Shown piece after piece: positions 9,250 to 18,816 of a stretch of DNA of 64,000 bases (position 1 is its first letter; every line of letters starts with the position of its first letter). Source of the DNA: Caballeronia sp. SBC1 (GTDB lineage Bacteria; Pseudomonadota; Gammaproteobacteria; Burkholderiales; Burkholderiaceae); assembly GCF_011493005.1 (NCBI RefSeq), contig NZ_CP049156.1:3348001-3412000 (forward strand), written 5' to 3'. The position numbers were made by a program, and so were the translations under genes. The notes beneath the pieces are model-generated. The model made no database searches, had not been told where the DNA came from, and worked only from the letters and a program-made list of their open reading frames with translations.

Positions 9250-9837
9250 TCAGGCCGCGACAGCGGGCGGCCGAGCCTCGCAGAACGCGAGCACTTCGTC
9301 CAGGTAGCTGGGAAAGTCGCTGATCGCGTGGTCGCTGCCCTGGATCAGCGTGGTCCGTACATCCGGGTAATGCGCGAGCATGGTGCGGTAGTCGAGCACT
9401 TCGTCACCGGTGGCAGCTATCAAATAGTAGCGCTCCGGCCGGGTGATCGATGCAACGGAAAGCGCACGTAATTCGTCGATATGACGCGGCTCGACCACAA
9501 TACTGCCGCCGCCATGCCACAACGGCTGTTCGCCGAGATAAGCGCTCAGGTCCTCTTGCGGCACGACCGCCGGATTCAGCAGCACGGCACGCCAGCCGTA
9601 TTTTTCGGCTAGCCACGTTGCGTAAAACCCGCCGAGCGAGCTGCCGATCAGCGTGATCTCGTCGTCATGGGCTTCCGCCGCAAGCGTTTCGGCCAGCGCA
9701 ATGGCTTCTTTAGGCGAGACCGGCAACGTCGGGCACTGCCATTCGTCGATCAGTCCCAGCTCTTCCAGTCGCGCGCGCATCACGCGGGCCTTGAACGATT
9801 GTGGCGATGACCGAAACCCGTGCAGATAAAGAATCAC
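9250..9837 (-). CDS. YqiA-like alpha/beta-hydrolase (esterase)
   Basis: Small esterase of 195 residues. It has the oxyanion segment YLHGFRSSPQS at residues 4-14, the nucleophile elbow GSSLGG near residue 66, an acid residue in ATGDEVLDY and the catalytic histidine in GSDHAISDF near the C-terminus, as in the YqiA/UPF0227 group. The GTG start overlaps the mpl stop (GTGA), so it is co-translated with the murein-recycling ligase. Its natural substrate is unknown. Confidence 0.87.
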   Translation of the reverse strand: MILYLHGFRSSPQSFKARVMRARLEELGLIDEWQCPTLPVSPKEAIALAETLAAEAHDDEITLIGSSLGGFYATWLAEKYGWRAVLLNPAVVPQEDLSAYLGEQPLWHGGGSIVVEPRHIDELRALSVASITRPERYYLIAATGDEVLDYRTMLAHYPDVRTTLIQGSDHAISDFPSYLDEVLAFCEARPPAVAA

Positions 9838-11234
9838 ACCCGCTCCTTGGTGACCGGCCGCGCGGACAGTGCATCGAGCAGCTTCTGATGCACGCCGCCG
9901 AAACCGCCGTTGCTCATCACGAGCACGTGGTCGCCAGGACGGGCCGCGGCGGCGATTGACTTGACCAGCGCCGCGAGGTCGCTGAACGCCTGGGCTTTAT
10001 CGCCGAGCGGCGCCAGTGCCGCTTGCAGATCCCAGCCGAGCTTGTCGCGGCCTTCGTGCGCGCCGTACCCAAAGACCAGGTCGGCGTCGACAAGACTGGC
10101 TGGCAATTGCGCCTTCATCGTGCCGAGTTTCATTGTGTTCGAACGCGGTTCGAGGACAGCCAGAATGCGGCTATTGGCGCCAATACGCGTCCGCAAGCCC
10201 GCTACCGTTGTTTCGATGGCGGTAGGGTGATGCGCGAAGTCGTCGTAAACGGTCACACCGTCCACGCTACCCTTCACTTCCATCCGGCGTTTCACGTTCC
10301 GGAACGTGCTCAGCGATTGCGTTGCCTGCGCGGGCGGAACGCCTACTGAACGCGCCGCAGCGATCGCCGCCAGTGCATTCATTCGATTGTGCTCGCCTTG
10401 CACTTGCCAGTCGACCACGCCCAGGCGCTCGCCTTCCCAGTACACGGCGAACTGCTCGTCAACGGCAACACCGTCGCTCGCGGGCAGCGCTTCCCAGCCG
10501 CCTTGTACGCCGAAGCGCTCGACGCCCGACCAGCAACCGCGTGTCAGCACGCGTTCGAGCGCGGCTTCGCGGCCGTTCGTAACGATCCGTCCGACGCCCG
10601 GCACGGTACGCACCAGATGATGAAATTGGGTCTCGATAGCACCGAGATCCGGGAAGATATCGGCGTGATCGAATTCGAGATTGTTCAGCACAGCCGTGCG
10701 CGGGCGATAGTGAACGAACTTGGAGCGTTTATCGAAGAAAGCGGTGTCGTATTCGTCGGCTTCGATGACGAAGAAGCTTGAATCCGTCAGCCGTGCCGAG
10801 ATGCCGAAATTCAGCGGCACGCCGCCGATCAGGAATCCCGGATTCATGCCGGCATCTTCCAGCAGCCACGTCAGCATGGAACTCGTGGTGGTCTTGCCGT
10901 GCGTGCCGGCGACCGCGAGTACCCATTTGCCGTTTAGAACGTGCTCGCCGAGCCATTGCGGGCCGGACGTGTAGGGCAAGCCGCGATCGAGGATGGCTTC
11001 CATCAGCGGATTGCCGCGCGTCACGACATTGCCTATTACAAACAGATCCGGTTCGAGCGCGATTTGCTCGACACCATAACCTTCGATCAACTCGATGCCC
11101 TGCGCTTCGAGCTGGGTGCTCATTGGCGGATAGACGCCGGCGTCGCAACCGGTGACGCGATGACCCGCTTCGCGGGCGAGGACCGCGAGACCACCCATGA
11201 ATGTGCCGCAGATACCGAGGATGTGAATGTGCAT
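9834..11234 (-). CDS. mpl: UDP-N-acetylmuramate : L-Ala-D-Glu-mDAP ligase (murein recycling)
   Basis: Ligates the recycled tripeptide to UDP-MurNAc in the cytoplasm. The 466-residue product begins MHIHILGICGTFMGG, the Mpl version of the Mur-ligase N-terminus; the ATP loop AVAGTHGKTTTSSML is near residue 107, followed by EADEYDTAFFDKRSKF and DDFAHHPTAI. The start at 11234 is chosen because the family begins exactly there; the frame runs open to 11690 only because it overlaps an opposing gene. First gene of the operon with the esterase, nuclease, aroE and mtgA. Functionally related to ampD at 29.8 kb. Confidence 0.95.
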   Translation of the reverse strand: MHIHILGICGTFMGGLAVLAREAGHRVTGCDAGVYPPMSTQLEAQGIELIEGYGVEQIALEPDLFVIGNVVTRGNPLMEAILDRGLPYTSGPQWLGEHVLNGKWVLAVAGTHGKTTTSSMLTWLLEDAGMNPGFLIGGVPLNFGISARLTDSSFFVIEADEYDTAFFDKRSKFVHYRPRTAVLNNLEFDHADIFPDLGAIETQFHHLVRTVPGVGRIVTNGREAALERVLTRGCWSGVERFGVQGGWEALPASDGVAVDEQFAVYWEGERLGVVDWQVQGEHNRMNALAAIAAARSVGVPPAQATQSLSTFRNVKRRMEVKGSVDGVTVYDDFAHHPTAIETTVAGLRTRIGANSRILAVLEPRSNTMKLGTMKAQLPASLVDADLVFGYGAHEGRDKLGWDLQAALAPLGDKAQAFSDLAALVKSIAAAARPGDHVLVMSNGGFGGVHQKLLDALSARPVTKERV

Positions 11235-11404
11235 AAAGCGTGTGTTCGTGGCGGGAGGGCCGTTAGCACGGGGGGAATGAGTGAGGTATTCCGGCGCCCG
11301 GAGCGGTACATTGTAACCGACGGATGGGCGCGGATTTTTGCCCGCGGCCGAGGGTTCCGTCCGCACGAGCGCGATCGAAAACCTATCTCCGGTATCATTC
11401 CGCC

Positions 11405-12055
11405 ATGATTCGCAAATCACATTTCGATCCGCTTCGCGTGCGCGAAGAAATCGCCATCGCGGCGGCGCGGCTGATCGCCGAAGATGGCCTCGACTATTCC
11501 ACCGCGAAGCGCAAAGCCGCCCGTCAAGTCGTCGGCGAAACACGCATTGGCGGCGAATGGCTACCGGATAACGGTCAGATCGAAGAAGAAATCCGCGAAT
11601 ATCAAGCAATCTTCCAAAGCGAAAGCCAGCCAGCCGTCCTGCGGCGCATGCGCGAAGTCGCACTCGAATGGATGCAACGGCTCCAGCCATTCAACCCGTA
11701 CCTGACCGGCGCCGTGCTGAACGGCACAGCAGGTGAACACTCGGACATCCACCTGCAATGCTTCTGCGATAACCCCAAGGAAGTCGCTATTTATTTGCTG
11801 AACGCGAACGTTCAATACGACGTATCGGAAACCCGGCATTTTGCCGGCCGCGGCTACGTTGAAACCCTGAGCTTCCTGATGCGCCCCTCGCGCGACGAAG
11901 AACCCATGGGCATTCACGTCGCCCTCTACGACACCAACGACCTGCGCGGCGCCGTCCGCGCGGACGGCCGGGGCAAGCTTGCACGTGCAAGCGCTGCCGC
12001 CGTGCGCGCCTTGCTCGACGAGCCCCCCGCCCCCACACCCGCCACCTCACTATGA
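11405..12055 (+). CDS. Conserved hypothetical protein with a weak nucleotidyltransferase-like motif
   Basis: 216-residue soluble protein starting MIRKSHFDP, 170 bp from the divergent mpl. It looks well folded, with no signal or membrane segment. Residues around 105-120 read LTGAVLNGTAGEHSDIHL, which resembles the minimal nucleotidyltransferase pattern (GS..G..SDID), but the second acidic position is His, so activity is doubtful. Proteins like this are conserved in Burkholderiales and are, as I recall, sometimes wrongly labelled as a Mur ligase because they adjoin mpl. It overlaps the next gene by four bases (ATGA). Function unknown. Confidence 0.75.
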   Translation: MIRKSHFDPLRVREEIAIAAARLIAEDGLDYSTAKRKAARQVVGETRIGGEWLPDNGQIEEEIREYQAIFQSESQPAVLRRMREVALEWMQRLQPFNPYLTGAVLNGTAGEHSDIHLQCFCDNPKEVAIYLLNANVQYDVSETRHFAGRGYVETLSFLMRPSRDEEPMGIHVALYDTNDLRGAVRADGRGKLARASAAAVRALLDEPPAPTPATSL

Positions 12056-12603
12056 ACTCCATGCGCATTGTTGCTGCCCTCGTGATCGCCATTGCGGCAA
12101 CCGGCGGCGGTTTCTACGCCAGCCACATGATGATGGGCGGCGAAACTAGCCAGGCAGCAGAAGCCACGACGAAAGCCAGCGGCAACGCCGTCGATGATCT
12201 CTGGAAAGCACAGTTGCAAAGCGCTGCAGGCACGCAGCAAGCACTTGCCTCGTTCAAGGGCAAACCCGTGGTAGTGAACTTCTGGGCGTCGTGGTGCGGC
12301 CCGTGCGTGAAGGAAATGCCGACCCTCGCGGCGCTTCATCGTGAATATGAGAAGAAAGGCATCACGTTTATCGGACTCGGCGTCGATTCCGAGAAAAACG
12401 TGAACGCGTTTCTTCAGAAGGTACCCGTCGATTATCCGATCTACATCGCGGGCTTCGGCGGCGCCGATCTTGCCCGCAGCTTCGGCAATAACGCGGGCGC
12501 GCTGCCCTTCACTGTCGTCATCGACGCGAAAGGGGTGATTCGTTCGACAAAACTCGGCGAAGTCGATCCAAAAGAGCTGAAAGCGACGCTCGACGCCCTA
12601 TAA
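12052..12603 (+). CDS. TlpA/ResA-like periplasmic thiol-disulfide oxidoreductase
   Basis: Membrane-anchored thioredoxin-fold protein, 183 residues. Residues 1-28 form an uncleaved or cleavable signal segment ending in MMMGGE; the redox centre WASWCGPC is near residue 82, followed by the TlpA-type KEMPTL and cis-Pro ALPFTVVID. It probably keeps periplasmic cysteines reduced, for example in cytochrome maturation. It is translationally coupled to the preceding unknown gene. Specific partner not identifiable. Confidence 0.88.
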   Translation: MNSMRIVAALVIAIAATGGGFYASHMMMGGETSQAAEATTKASGNAVDDLWKAQLQSAAGTQQALASFKGKPVVVNFWASWCGPCVKEMPTLAALHREYEKKGITFIGLGVDSEKNVNAFLQKVPVDYPIYIAGFGGADLARSFGNNAGALPFTVVIDAKGVIRSTKLGEVDPKELKATLDAL

Positions 12604-12806
12604 GACGGCCATTTGACCCTCCGCAAATCGATATCGATCGCGGGGAGATGCCGTCATTTCAGGAAACTTTGCGCGAAAATACGTGCAAAATGCGCGTATT
12701 CGACCCTCCCGCACACTTGAACCGGGTCTCGGGCGGGTCGTAAAACTAGACAAAATTCTCTAAAGGGCGCTAAAGTGCGCCCAACTCCGCACAAACCAAA
12801 GCCACT

Positions 12807-13271
12807 ATGTCACGACTGCTGGTCCTGCACGGCCCAAATCTTAATCTGCTCGGCACCCGCGAACCGGACGTCTACGGTCGGGTAACGCTCGCAGAAATCG
12901 ATAAGGCGCTCGCAGAAAAGGCACAGGCGGCCGGCGCGGAATTGTCTTCGTTTCAAAGCAATCATGAAGGCGCGATCGTGGACCGCATTCAGCAAGCGCG
13001 GACCGAACAGGTGGACATCGTGCTGATCAATCCCGCCGCCTACACGCACACGAGCGTCGCGATCCGCGATGCCCTCGCGGGCGTGGCGCTGCCGTTCATC
13101 GAGATTCATTTGTCGAACGTGCACAAGCGGGAAGCTTTCCGGCACCACTCCTATTTCTCCGATCTGGCCGAAGCCGTGATATGCGGCCTGGGCTGGAAAG
13201 GCTATCTGTACGCGCTCGATTTCGCTCTCGAGCGTCTTGCAATGAATGCTGCTGCAAAGCCACGCGCTTGA
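12807..13271 (+). CDS. aroQ: 3-dehydroquinate dehydratase, type II
   Basis: Converts 3-dehydroquinate to 3-dehydroshikimate (shikimate pathway, cytoplasm). The 154-residue protein carries [13 protein letters not shown] at the N-terminus, the catalytic tyrosine region PDVYG, the [11 protein letters not shown] segment, [18 protein letters not shown], and matches the dodecameric type II family in length. It precedes accB and accC, the arrangement seen in many proteobacteria. Its partner enzyme gene aroE is at 6.2-7.1 kb on the other strand. Confidence 0.96.
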   Translation: MSRLLVLHGPNLNLLGTREPDVYGRVTLAEIDKALAEKAQAAGAELSSFQSNHEGAIVDRIQQARTEQVDIVLINPAAYTHTSVAIRDALAGVALPFIEIHLSNVHKREAFRHHSYFSDLAEAVICGLGWKGYLYALDFALERLAMNAAAKPRA

Positions 13272-13426
13272 GTCGCGATCCGCTCAAAGCAATTGAACTG
13301 CTCGCGCAACGTGATGCGGAGCCTGTGTCTGCAGCTTCGGACAACGCTCCCGTCGGCGGCACCCAACTACCAAGTCAAGCACCGGAAAAAGCTTCCGGTC
13401 ACCAAGCATTGAAAGGGGAATTTTCG

Positions 13427-13912
13427 ATGGACCTTCGTAAACTTAAAACTCTTATCGACCTCGTCTCGGAATCCGGCATCTCGGAGCTGGAAGTCACCGA
13501 AGGCGAAGGCAAGGTTCGCATCGTCAAGAATGCCGCGCCGGTCTACATGCAGGCTCCGCAGTACATGCAGCAAGGCCCGATGCAGCAAGCGCCGCAATAC
13601 GGCCCGCCAGGCGACGCAGGCAATGCTGGCGCCGTCGCCGGTGCCCCTGCTACGCCGGCTGCCGTCGTGCCGCAAGGTCACGTAGTGACCTCGCCGATGG
13701 TCGGCTCGTTCTACCGTGCGCCGTCGCCGGGCGCGGACGCGTTCGTGCAGGTGGGCGACACCGTCAAGGAAGGCCAGACGCTTTGCATCATCGAAGCAAT
13801 GAAGCTGCTCAATGAAATTGAGTCGGACAAGTCGGGCATCGTGAAGGAAATCCTCGTCGAGAACGGCCAGGCCGTCGAATACGGTCAGCCGCTGTTCGTC
13901 ATTGGCGACTGA
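13427..13912 (+). CDS. accB: Biotin carboxyl carrier protein of acetyl-CoA carboxylase
   Basis: Carries the biotin that moves CO2 from AccC to the carboxyltransferase in fatty-acid synthesis. The 161-residue product begins [17 protein letters not shown], has a Pro/Ala/Gln-rich linker (about residues 40-85), and ends in the biotinyl domain with the biotinylated lysine in [11 protein letters not shown] near residue 126. The ATG follows a GGGGA ribosome site; an open frame back to 13181 overlaps aroQ and is not used. It lies 195 bp before accC. Confidence 0.96.
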   Translation: MDLRKLKTLIDLVSESGISELEVTEGEGKVRIVKNAAPVYMQAPQYMQQGPMQQAPQYGPPGDAGNAGAVAGAPATPAAVVPQGHVVTSPMVGSFYRAPSPGADAFVQVGDTVKEGQTLCIIEAMKLLNEIESDKSGIVKEILVENGQAVEYGQPLFVIGD

Positions 13913-14006
13913 GCGGCGATTGATTTTTCGCGATGCCGCCGGCGAGAAGCGCAGTCAGTTGTCATGCGCCAAGCCGGTGGCCGCAGCACTCGGGCGCTCG
14001 CCTGAT

Positions 14007-14026
14007 TAGTCTGATCGGTCAGACTA
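14007..14026. promoter_or_regulatory. Inverted repeat between accB and accC
   Basis: Eight-base arms TAGTCTGA and TCAGACTA with a 4-bp spacer, about 80 bp before the accC start and without a following T-run. It could be an operator or an mRNA hairpin acting on accC; nothing in the sequence decides which. Confidence 0.35.
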
Positions 14027-14107
14027 CCCGGCGAGACGCGCCGCCGATCTCCCAGGACCGCTACGGACAACCGTCCAGGCGTTCTATCGATGAGTCGAAA
14101 CCTTGCT

Positions 14108-15490
14108 ATGTTTGAAAAAATCCTCATTGCGAACCGTGGTGAAATCGCGCTTCGAATCCAGCGCGCGTGCCGCGAACTAGGCGTCAAGACGGTCATCGTC
14201 TATTCAGAAGCCGATAAAGAAGCCAAGTACGTGAAGCTGGCCGATGAAGCCGTGTGTATTGGACCGGCTCCGTCCAACCTCAGCTACCTCAACATGCCGG
14301 CGCTGATCAGCGCGGCCGAAGTCACCGACGCCGAAGCAATCCACCCCGGCTACGGCTTCTTGTCGGAGAACGCGGATTTTGCAGAGCGTGTGGAGCAATC
14401 CGGCTTCACGTTCATCGGACCGCGTCCGGAAACTATCCGTTTGATGGGCGACAAAGTATCCGCCAAGCAAACGATGATCAAGACGGGCGTGCCGTGCGTC
14501 CCGGGTTCAGAAGGCGCGTTGCCGGAAGATCCGAAGGAAATCGTGAAGATTGCACGCGCGGTCGGGTACCCGGTGATCATCAAGGCAGCAGGCGGCGGCG
14601 GTGGCCGCGGCATGCGCGTGGTGCACACCGAAGCGGCGCTGGTGAACGCGGTGAACATGACCCGCGAAGAAGCTGGCCGTGCATTCGGTAATCCGCAGGT
14701 CTACATGGAGAAATTCCTGGAGAACCCGCGGCACATCGAAATCCAGATTCTTGCCGACTCGTTCCGTAATGCAATCTGGCTGGGCGAGCGCGATTGCTCC
14801 ATGCAGCGCCGTCACCAGAAGGTGATTGAAGAAGCGCCGGCGCCGGGTATTGCGCGCCGCTTGATCGAGCGGATTGGCGATCGTTGCGCCGACGCCTGCA
14901 AGAAAATGGGTTATCTCGGCGCGGGTACGTTCGAATTCCTGTACGAGAACAACGAGTTCTATTTCATCGAAATGAACACGCGCGTGCAGGTCGAGCATCC
15001 GGTGACGGAGCTGATTACCGGCGTGGATATCGTGCAGGAACAGATCCGTATTGCTGCCGGCGAGAAGCTTGCGTTCCGTCAGAAGGACATTGTGTTTCGC
15101 GGTCATGCGATTGAATGCCGGATCAACGCGGAAGATCCGTTCAAGTTCACGCCATCGCCGGGACGTCTCACGTCATGGCATGCGCCGGGCGGTCCGGGAA
15201 TTCGCGTTGACTCGCATGTGTATAACGGCTATTTCGTGCCGCCGAATTACGACTCGATGATCGGCAAGCTGATCTCGTACGGCGCGACCCGCGAGCAAGC
15301 GATCAACCGCATGCGCATTGCGCTGTCGGAAATGGTCGTGGAAGGCATTTCGACCAACATCCCGCTGCATCGGGAGATGATGATCGATGCAAAGTTCGTC
15401 GAAGGCGGCACGAGCATTCATTACCTCGAAAACAAGCTCGCCGCGCGCAAGGCGGCAGCCGCCGTCGCCGCAGAAGACGCGGCGCAATAA
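14108..15490 (+). CDS. accC: Biotin carboxylase subunit of acetyl-CoA carboxylase
   Basis: ATP-grasp enzyme that carboxylates the biotin on AccB. It begins [17 protein letters not shown], the standard AccC start; [12 protein letters not shown] is the ATP-binding glycine loop near residue 160, with [19 protein letters not shown] and [14 protein letters not shown] further on. A start 18 bases upstream (14090) is possible but adds six residues the family lacks. 460 residues, slightly longer than usual because of an Ala-rich tail. Follows accB in the same direction. Confidence 0.96.
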   Translation: MFEKILIANRGEIALRIQRACRELGVKTVIVYSEADKEAKYVKLADEAVCIGPAPSNLSYLNMPALISAAEVTDAEAIHPGYGFLSENADFAERVEQSGFTFIGPRPETIRLMGDKVSAKQTMIKTGVPCVPGSEGALPEDPKEIVKIARAVGYPVIIKAAGGGGGRGMRVVHTEAALVNAVNMTREEAGRAFGNPQVYMEKFLENPRHIEIQILADSFRNAIWLGERDCSMQRRHQKVIEEAPAPGIARRLIERIGDRCADACKKMGYLGAGTFEFLYENNEFYFIEMNTRVQVEHPVTELITGVDIVQEQIRIAAGEKLAFRQKDIVFRGHAIECRINAEDPFKFTPSPGRLTSWHAPGGPGIRVDSHVYNGYFVPPNYDSMIGKLISYGATREQAINRMRIALSEMVVEGISTNIPLHREMMIDAKFVEGGTSIHYLENKLAARKAAAAVAAEDAAQ

Positions 15491-15512
15491 ACGCAATAAG
15501 TAAGGCTTCAAG

Positions 15513-16415
15513 ATGAGCTACCGGGAATTGATCGCCGAGCTGGACCGGGAACACGCGGAAGCGTTGTCGGATGCGCTGCTGGAATTGGGCGCGCTGTCGG
15601 TATCGGTGGAAGACGCCGACGCCGATACCCCCGACGAGCAGCCGCTGTTCGGCGAACCCGGCCTGACGCCGGACCAGAAGGCGTGGAACCGCTCGCGGGT
15701 CGTCGCCCTTCTCGCCAATGACGCTGATCCCGCCGTGCTGCTCGCGGCGGCGGCGAATGAGATCGGCTTGAAGGACACGCCGGCGTTCACGCTGCGCGAT
15801 GTGGAAGATCAGGACTGGGTGCGCCTCACGCAATCCCAGTTCGATCCTATTCCTATCGGCAAGCGGATCTGGGTCGTGCCGTCATGGCATGCAGCGCCCG
15901 ATCCGGACGCGCTCGTGCTTGAACTCGATCCAGGTCTCGCGTTTGGCACCGGTAGCCATCCGACTACACGGCTGTGCATGGAATGGCTCGAGCAATCGGT
16001 TGAACAAAACCAGTCCGTGCTCGATTACGGTTGCGGTTCCGGCATCCTCGCGATCCTGGCGAAGAAATGCGGCGCGAACCCGGTGATTGGTATTGATATC
16101 GATCCTCAAGCGGTGGAATCCGCACGCCAGAATAGCGAGCGCAATCACGCCGATGTCACCTACGGTCTGCCCGACGATTGCCCCGAAGGCCAATTCGATA
16201 TTGTGGTCGCGAACATTCTTTCGAACCCGCTGAAGCTGATGGCATCAATGCTTTCCGCGCGCGTGAAACCGGGCGGACGCATTGCGTTATCGGGCATTCT
16301 GGCGCGCCAGGCCGACGAAGTTGCCGCTGTTTATGCACGCTGGATCGACATCAGCGTATGGCGGGAACACGAAGGCTGGGTGTGTCTTGCGGGTACCCGC
16401 CGCGAAAGCCTTTAG
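15513..16415 (+). CDS. prmA: Ribosomal protein L11 methyltransferase
   Basis: Trimethylates ribosomal protein L11. The 300-residue product has an N-terminal substrate-recognition domain and a C-terminal Rossmann methyltransferase with the AdoMet loop [13 protein letters not shown] near residue 171 and the VANILSNPL motif (the NPPY-like active-site loop of PrmA). [15 protein letters not shown] in the middle is diagnostic for the family. It lies 22 bp after accC with an AAGG ribosome site, so it is probably co-transcribed. Confidence 0.95.
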   Translation: MSYRELIAELDREHAEALSDALLELGALSVSVEDADADTPDEQPLFGEPGLTPDQKAWNRSRVVALLANDADPAVLLAAAANEIGLKDTPAFTLRDVEDQDWVRLTQSQFDPIPIGKRIWVVPSWHAAPDPDALVLELDPGLAFGTGSHPTTRLCMEWLEQSVEQNQSVLDYGCGSGILAILAKKCGANPVIGIDIDPQAVESARQNSERNHADVTYGLPDDCPEGQFDIVVANILSNPLKLMASMLSARVKPGGRIALSGILARQADEVAAVYARWIDISVWREHEGWVCLAGTRRESL

Positions 16416-16460
16416 AATAGCGCCATCGTCCATCTACCGGCCTCTGGCCTTCGGCTACAT

Positions 16461-17840
16461 ATGGCGCTGGCAACCCGCTGTCCCCACTGCGAAACGGTTT
16501 TCCGTCTGGACCCTCATTTGCTCGCGCCGCACGACGGCCGCGTGCGGTGTGGCCATTGCCAGGAAATCTTCGACGCAGCGCATTACCAGTTCGACCGCGA
16601 CGAAACCGTCATGGCCGCGCTGGCGGCAACCGCGCCTAATTACGGCGTAGACCCGGCAAGCCCTTGGGCAGAGAAGTCGAGCGCCGAGGTCGCCGGCGAC
16701 AAGCGTGACGCGCTGGGTATCCCCCTGCATCCGTTCGTCTCCAATACGGCGCTAGCCCCTCAGGTCGAAGCGGAACGCCCTCCGATTGAGCGCGCTGAAC
16801 CGCTCGCGGGCCTCGCTGCCGCTGAAGCGGTTTCGCGCACGCGTGCGGAGAGCGAGTTTCCCGGGGAAGCACTCGCCGAATCCCCGTGGCAATCGGTTGA
16901 TCGGGCTAATCGCGCTGAGGCAGACGCACAAGCTGAAGCACCCGCCGACGCCCTCGCTCGTACCCAACCGCCGGCAGATTCTTTCGTGGGTCGTAACGAA
17001 GGCGATTCGCTGGAGGAATCGCGCACCGATCCCTTCATTGGCCGCACTGAAATCGAAGCGCTTAACGAGTCACGCGCCGACGAGTCACGCGCCGAGTCGC
17101 GCGCCGACGCCTTACGTGCCGGTTCCCGCACAGAACCGTTCGTGGGCCGGAGTGCACCGCATTCGGAGCCGGAAACGCCCGCGCCGCGTCGCCCAGTCGA
17201 TACCACCGCCCGCTCCGAACCCGCCCCGCTCGGTACCACACCCGCAGCGCCGTGGGCAGCAGACCCCGCAGAGCCGAGCTTCGGCAACGCGGCTGCGTCG
17301 TCGGAACCCGCCTCTGAGCCGTTCCCCGTTATCCGTGAAACGCGCGCGCCGGCCCGGTCGGGAATCGTGTGGAAGATCATCGGCTCGCTGATTGCACTCG
17401 TGCTGCTGATCACGCTGCTCGCGCAGGCCGCATGGTGGGAACGGGAAACCGTGATGGTCTACTGGCCCGCCTCGCAACCGCTCTTCGCGCAAGCATGCGA
17501 GCAGATTGGTTGCGTGGTCGCGCCGCCGCGGGATATCGACGGGCTGCAGATCGAGAACTCCGGACTGCGCCAGGTGGACGGCTCGCACAAGCTTGAACTG
17601 AAACTTTCGCTGCGCAATCGCTTCGACGTGGCGATCGCGTATCCGGCGCTTGAGCTCACCCTCCTCGACGATAAAAACAACGTCGCGATCCGGCGTGTCC
17701 TGTGGCCGCAAGACTACGCGCGTCCGGGCACGGTGATCGGCGCCGGCCTGCCCGCGCACAGTACGCAGCCAGTGATCGTCAGGCTAGATACCGGCGACGC
17801 GGTCGCGGCGAATTATCGCGTGCAGATTTTTTATCCCTGA
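16461..17840 (+). CDS. DUF3426 zinc-ribbon membrane protein with a long repetitive linker
   Basis: Protein of 459 residues with three parts. The N-terminus is a zinc ribbon with two CxxC pairs (Cys 7/10 and 30/33; MJ0042 type). Residues about 45-300 are low-complexity, acidic and Ala/Glu/Arg-rich, with degenerate copies of a 16-18-residue unit based on F(V/I)GR...ESR. A membrane helix lies near residues 303-323, followed by the periplasmic DUF3426 domain. It follows prmA by 45 bp, as in other Burkholderiales. Function unknown; linker length is expected to vary between strains. Confidence 0.85.
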   Translation: MALATRCPHCETVFRLDPHLLAPHDGRVRCGHCQEIFDAAHYQFDRDETVMAALAATAPNYGVDPASPWAEKSSAEVAGDKRDALGIPLHPFVSNTALAPQVEAERPPIERAEPLAGLAAAEAVSRTRAESEFPGEALAESPWQSVDRANRAEADAQAEAPADALARTQPPADSFVGRNEGDSLEESRTDPFIGRTEIEALNESRADESRAESRADALRAGSRTEPFVGRSAPHSEPETPAPRRPVDTTARSEPAPLGTTPAAPWAADPAEPSFGNAAASSEPASEPFPVIRETRAPARSGIVWKIIGSLIALVLLITLLAQAAWWERETVMVYWPASQPLFAQACEQIGCVVAPPRDIDGLQIENSGLRQVDGSHKLELKLSLRNRFDVAIAYPALELTLLDDKNNVAIRRVLWPQDYARPGTVIGAGLPAHSTQPVIVRLDTGDAVAANYRVQIFYP

Positions 17841-18042
17841 CACGCGCCTGCTTCAGCATGTTTGTTGACGCGCGCATACTTTCACGCGCGTCTGCTTTCA
17901 GGTTTTTACGCTCGACCGTTTTCTACGCGTTTCCACGTGTGCCCTGTGATCAGCCAGTCGTTTTTTCCACGCACGTCGCTCGTTCGTCCCCGGCCGAGCG
18001 ACGCGCATATTCCCTGAACGTCAGACACTTTCTGGAGTAGAC

Positions 18043-18543
18043 ATGAGCCAAGTTACCCTCGGCGGCAACCCGATCGACGTGGCAGGCACGTTCCCGGCAG
18101 CCGGTGCTAAAGCAGCCGACTTCACCCTGGTCGGCAAGGATCTGGGCAACCTGACGCTGGCGAGCTTCGCCGGTAAGCGCAAGGTCCTGAACATTGTGCC
18201 GAGCCTCGACACGCCGACGTGCGCCACCTCCACGCGCAAGTTCAACGTTGCCGCGGCCGGACTCGACAACACCGTGGTGGTGGTCGTGTCGGGCGACCTG
18301 CCCTTCGCAGCAACGCGCTTCTGCACGACGGAAGGCATCGAAAACGTAGTGACAGCATCGACGTTCCGCGGCCATGACTTCGCGCAAGCCTACGGCGTCG
18401 ATGTCACGAGCGGACCGCTGACGGGCCTGACGGCGCGCGCAGTAGTGGTGATCGATGAAAACGACAAGGTGCTGTACTCGGAACTCGTGCCGGAAATCAA
18501 GAATGAGCCGAACTACGACGCAGCGCTGGCCGCGTTGAAGTAA
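18043..18543 (+). CDS. tpx: Thiol peroxidase (Tpx-type peroxiredoxin)
   Basis: Reduces lipid and hydrogen peroxides with thioredoxin. 166 residues, with the peroxidatic cysteine in [15 protein letters not shown] near residue 61 and the resolving cysteine in ATRFCTTEG about 34 residues later, the spacing of atypical 2-Cys Tpx. The ATG has GGAG five bases upstream. A single gene flanked by 200-270 bp gaps on either side, so likely on its own promoter. Confidence 0.95.
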   Translation: MSQVTLGGNPIDVAGTFPAAGAKAADFTLVGKDLGNLTLASFAGKRKVLNIVPSLDTPTCATSTRKFNVAAAGLDNTVVVVVSGDLPFAATRFCTTEGIENVVTASTFRGHDFAQAYGVDVTSGPLTGLTARAVVVIDENDKVLYSELVPEIKNEPNYDAALAALK

Positions 18544-18816
18544 GCATCGGAGAGCGCGGGCCGGTTGCGGCCTGCCTCTCTCTCCGAGCGGCGGCGAGCC
18601 GCATCTCGATCCACCCCTCGCCGCGCCGGATAAACACCCGAAGCACGACGGTTATTCAATCAGCCGAGGCCGTAAGCGGCAATGCGCATCCGTGACGGGG
18701 TGGAACTGGAACACCCGCCGCGTGACGAATGCGCAGCGTTTCATGCAGGCATGCACGGTGCACAGGAACTCAAGCCCGCGCGCACTTTCATCGATCAATT
18801 TTCAGGGAATTCGCCA

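Noticed and set aside
11235..11690. N-terminal extension of Mpl by about 150 residues
   Set aside because: It would overlap the opposing gene at 11405, has no ribosome site, and the Mpl family starts at MHIHILG.
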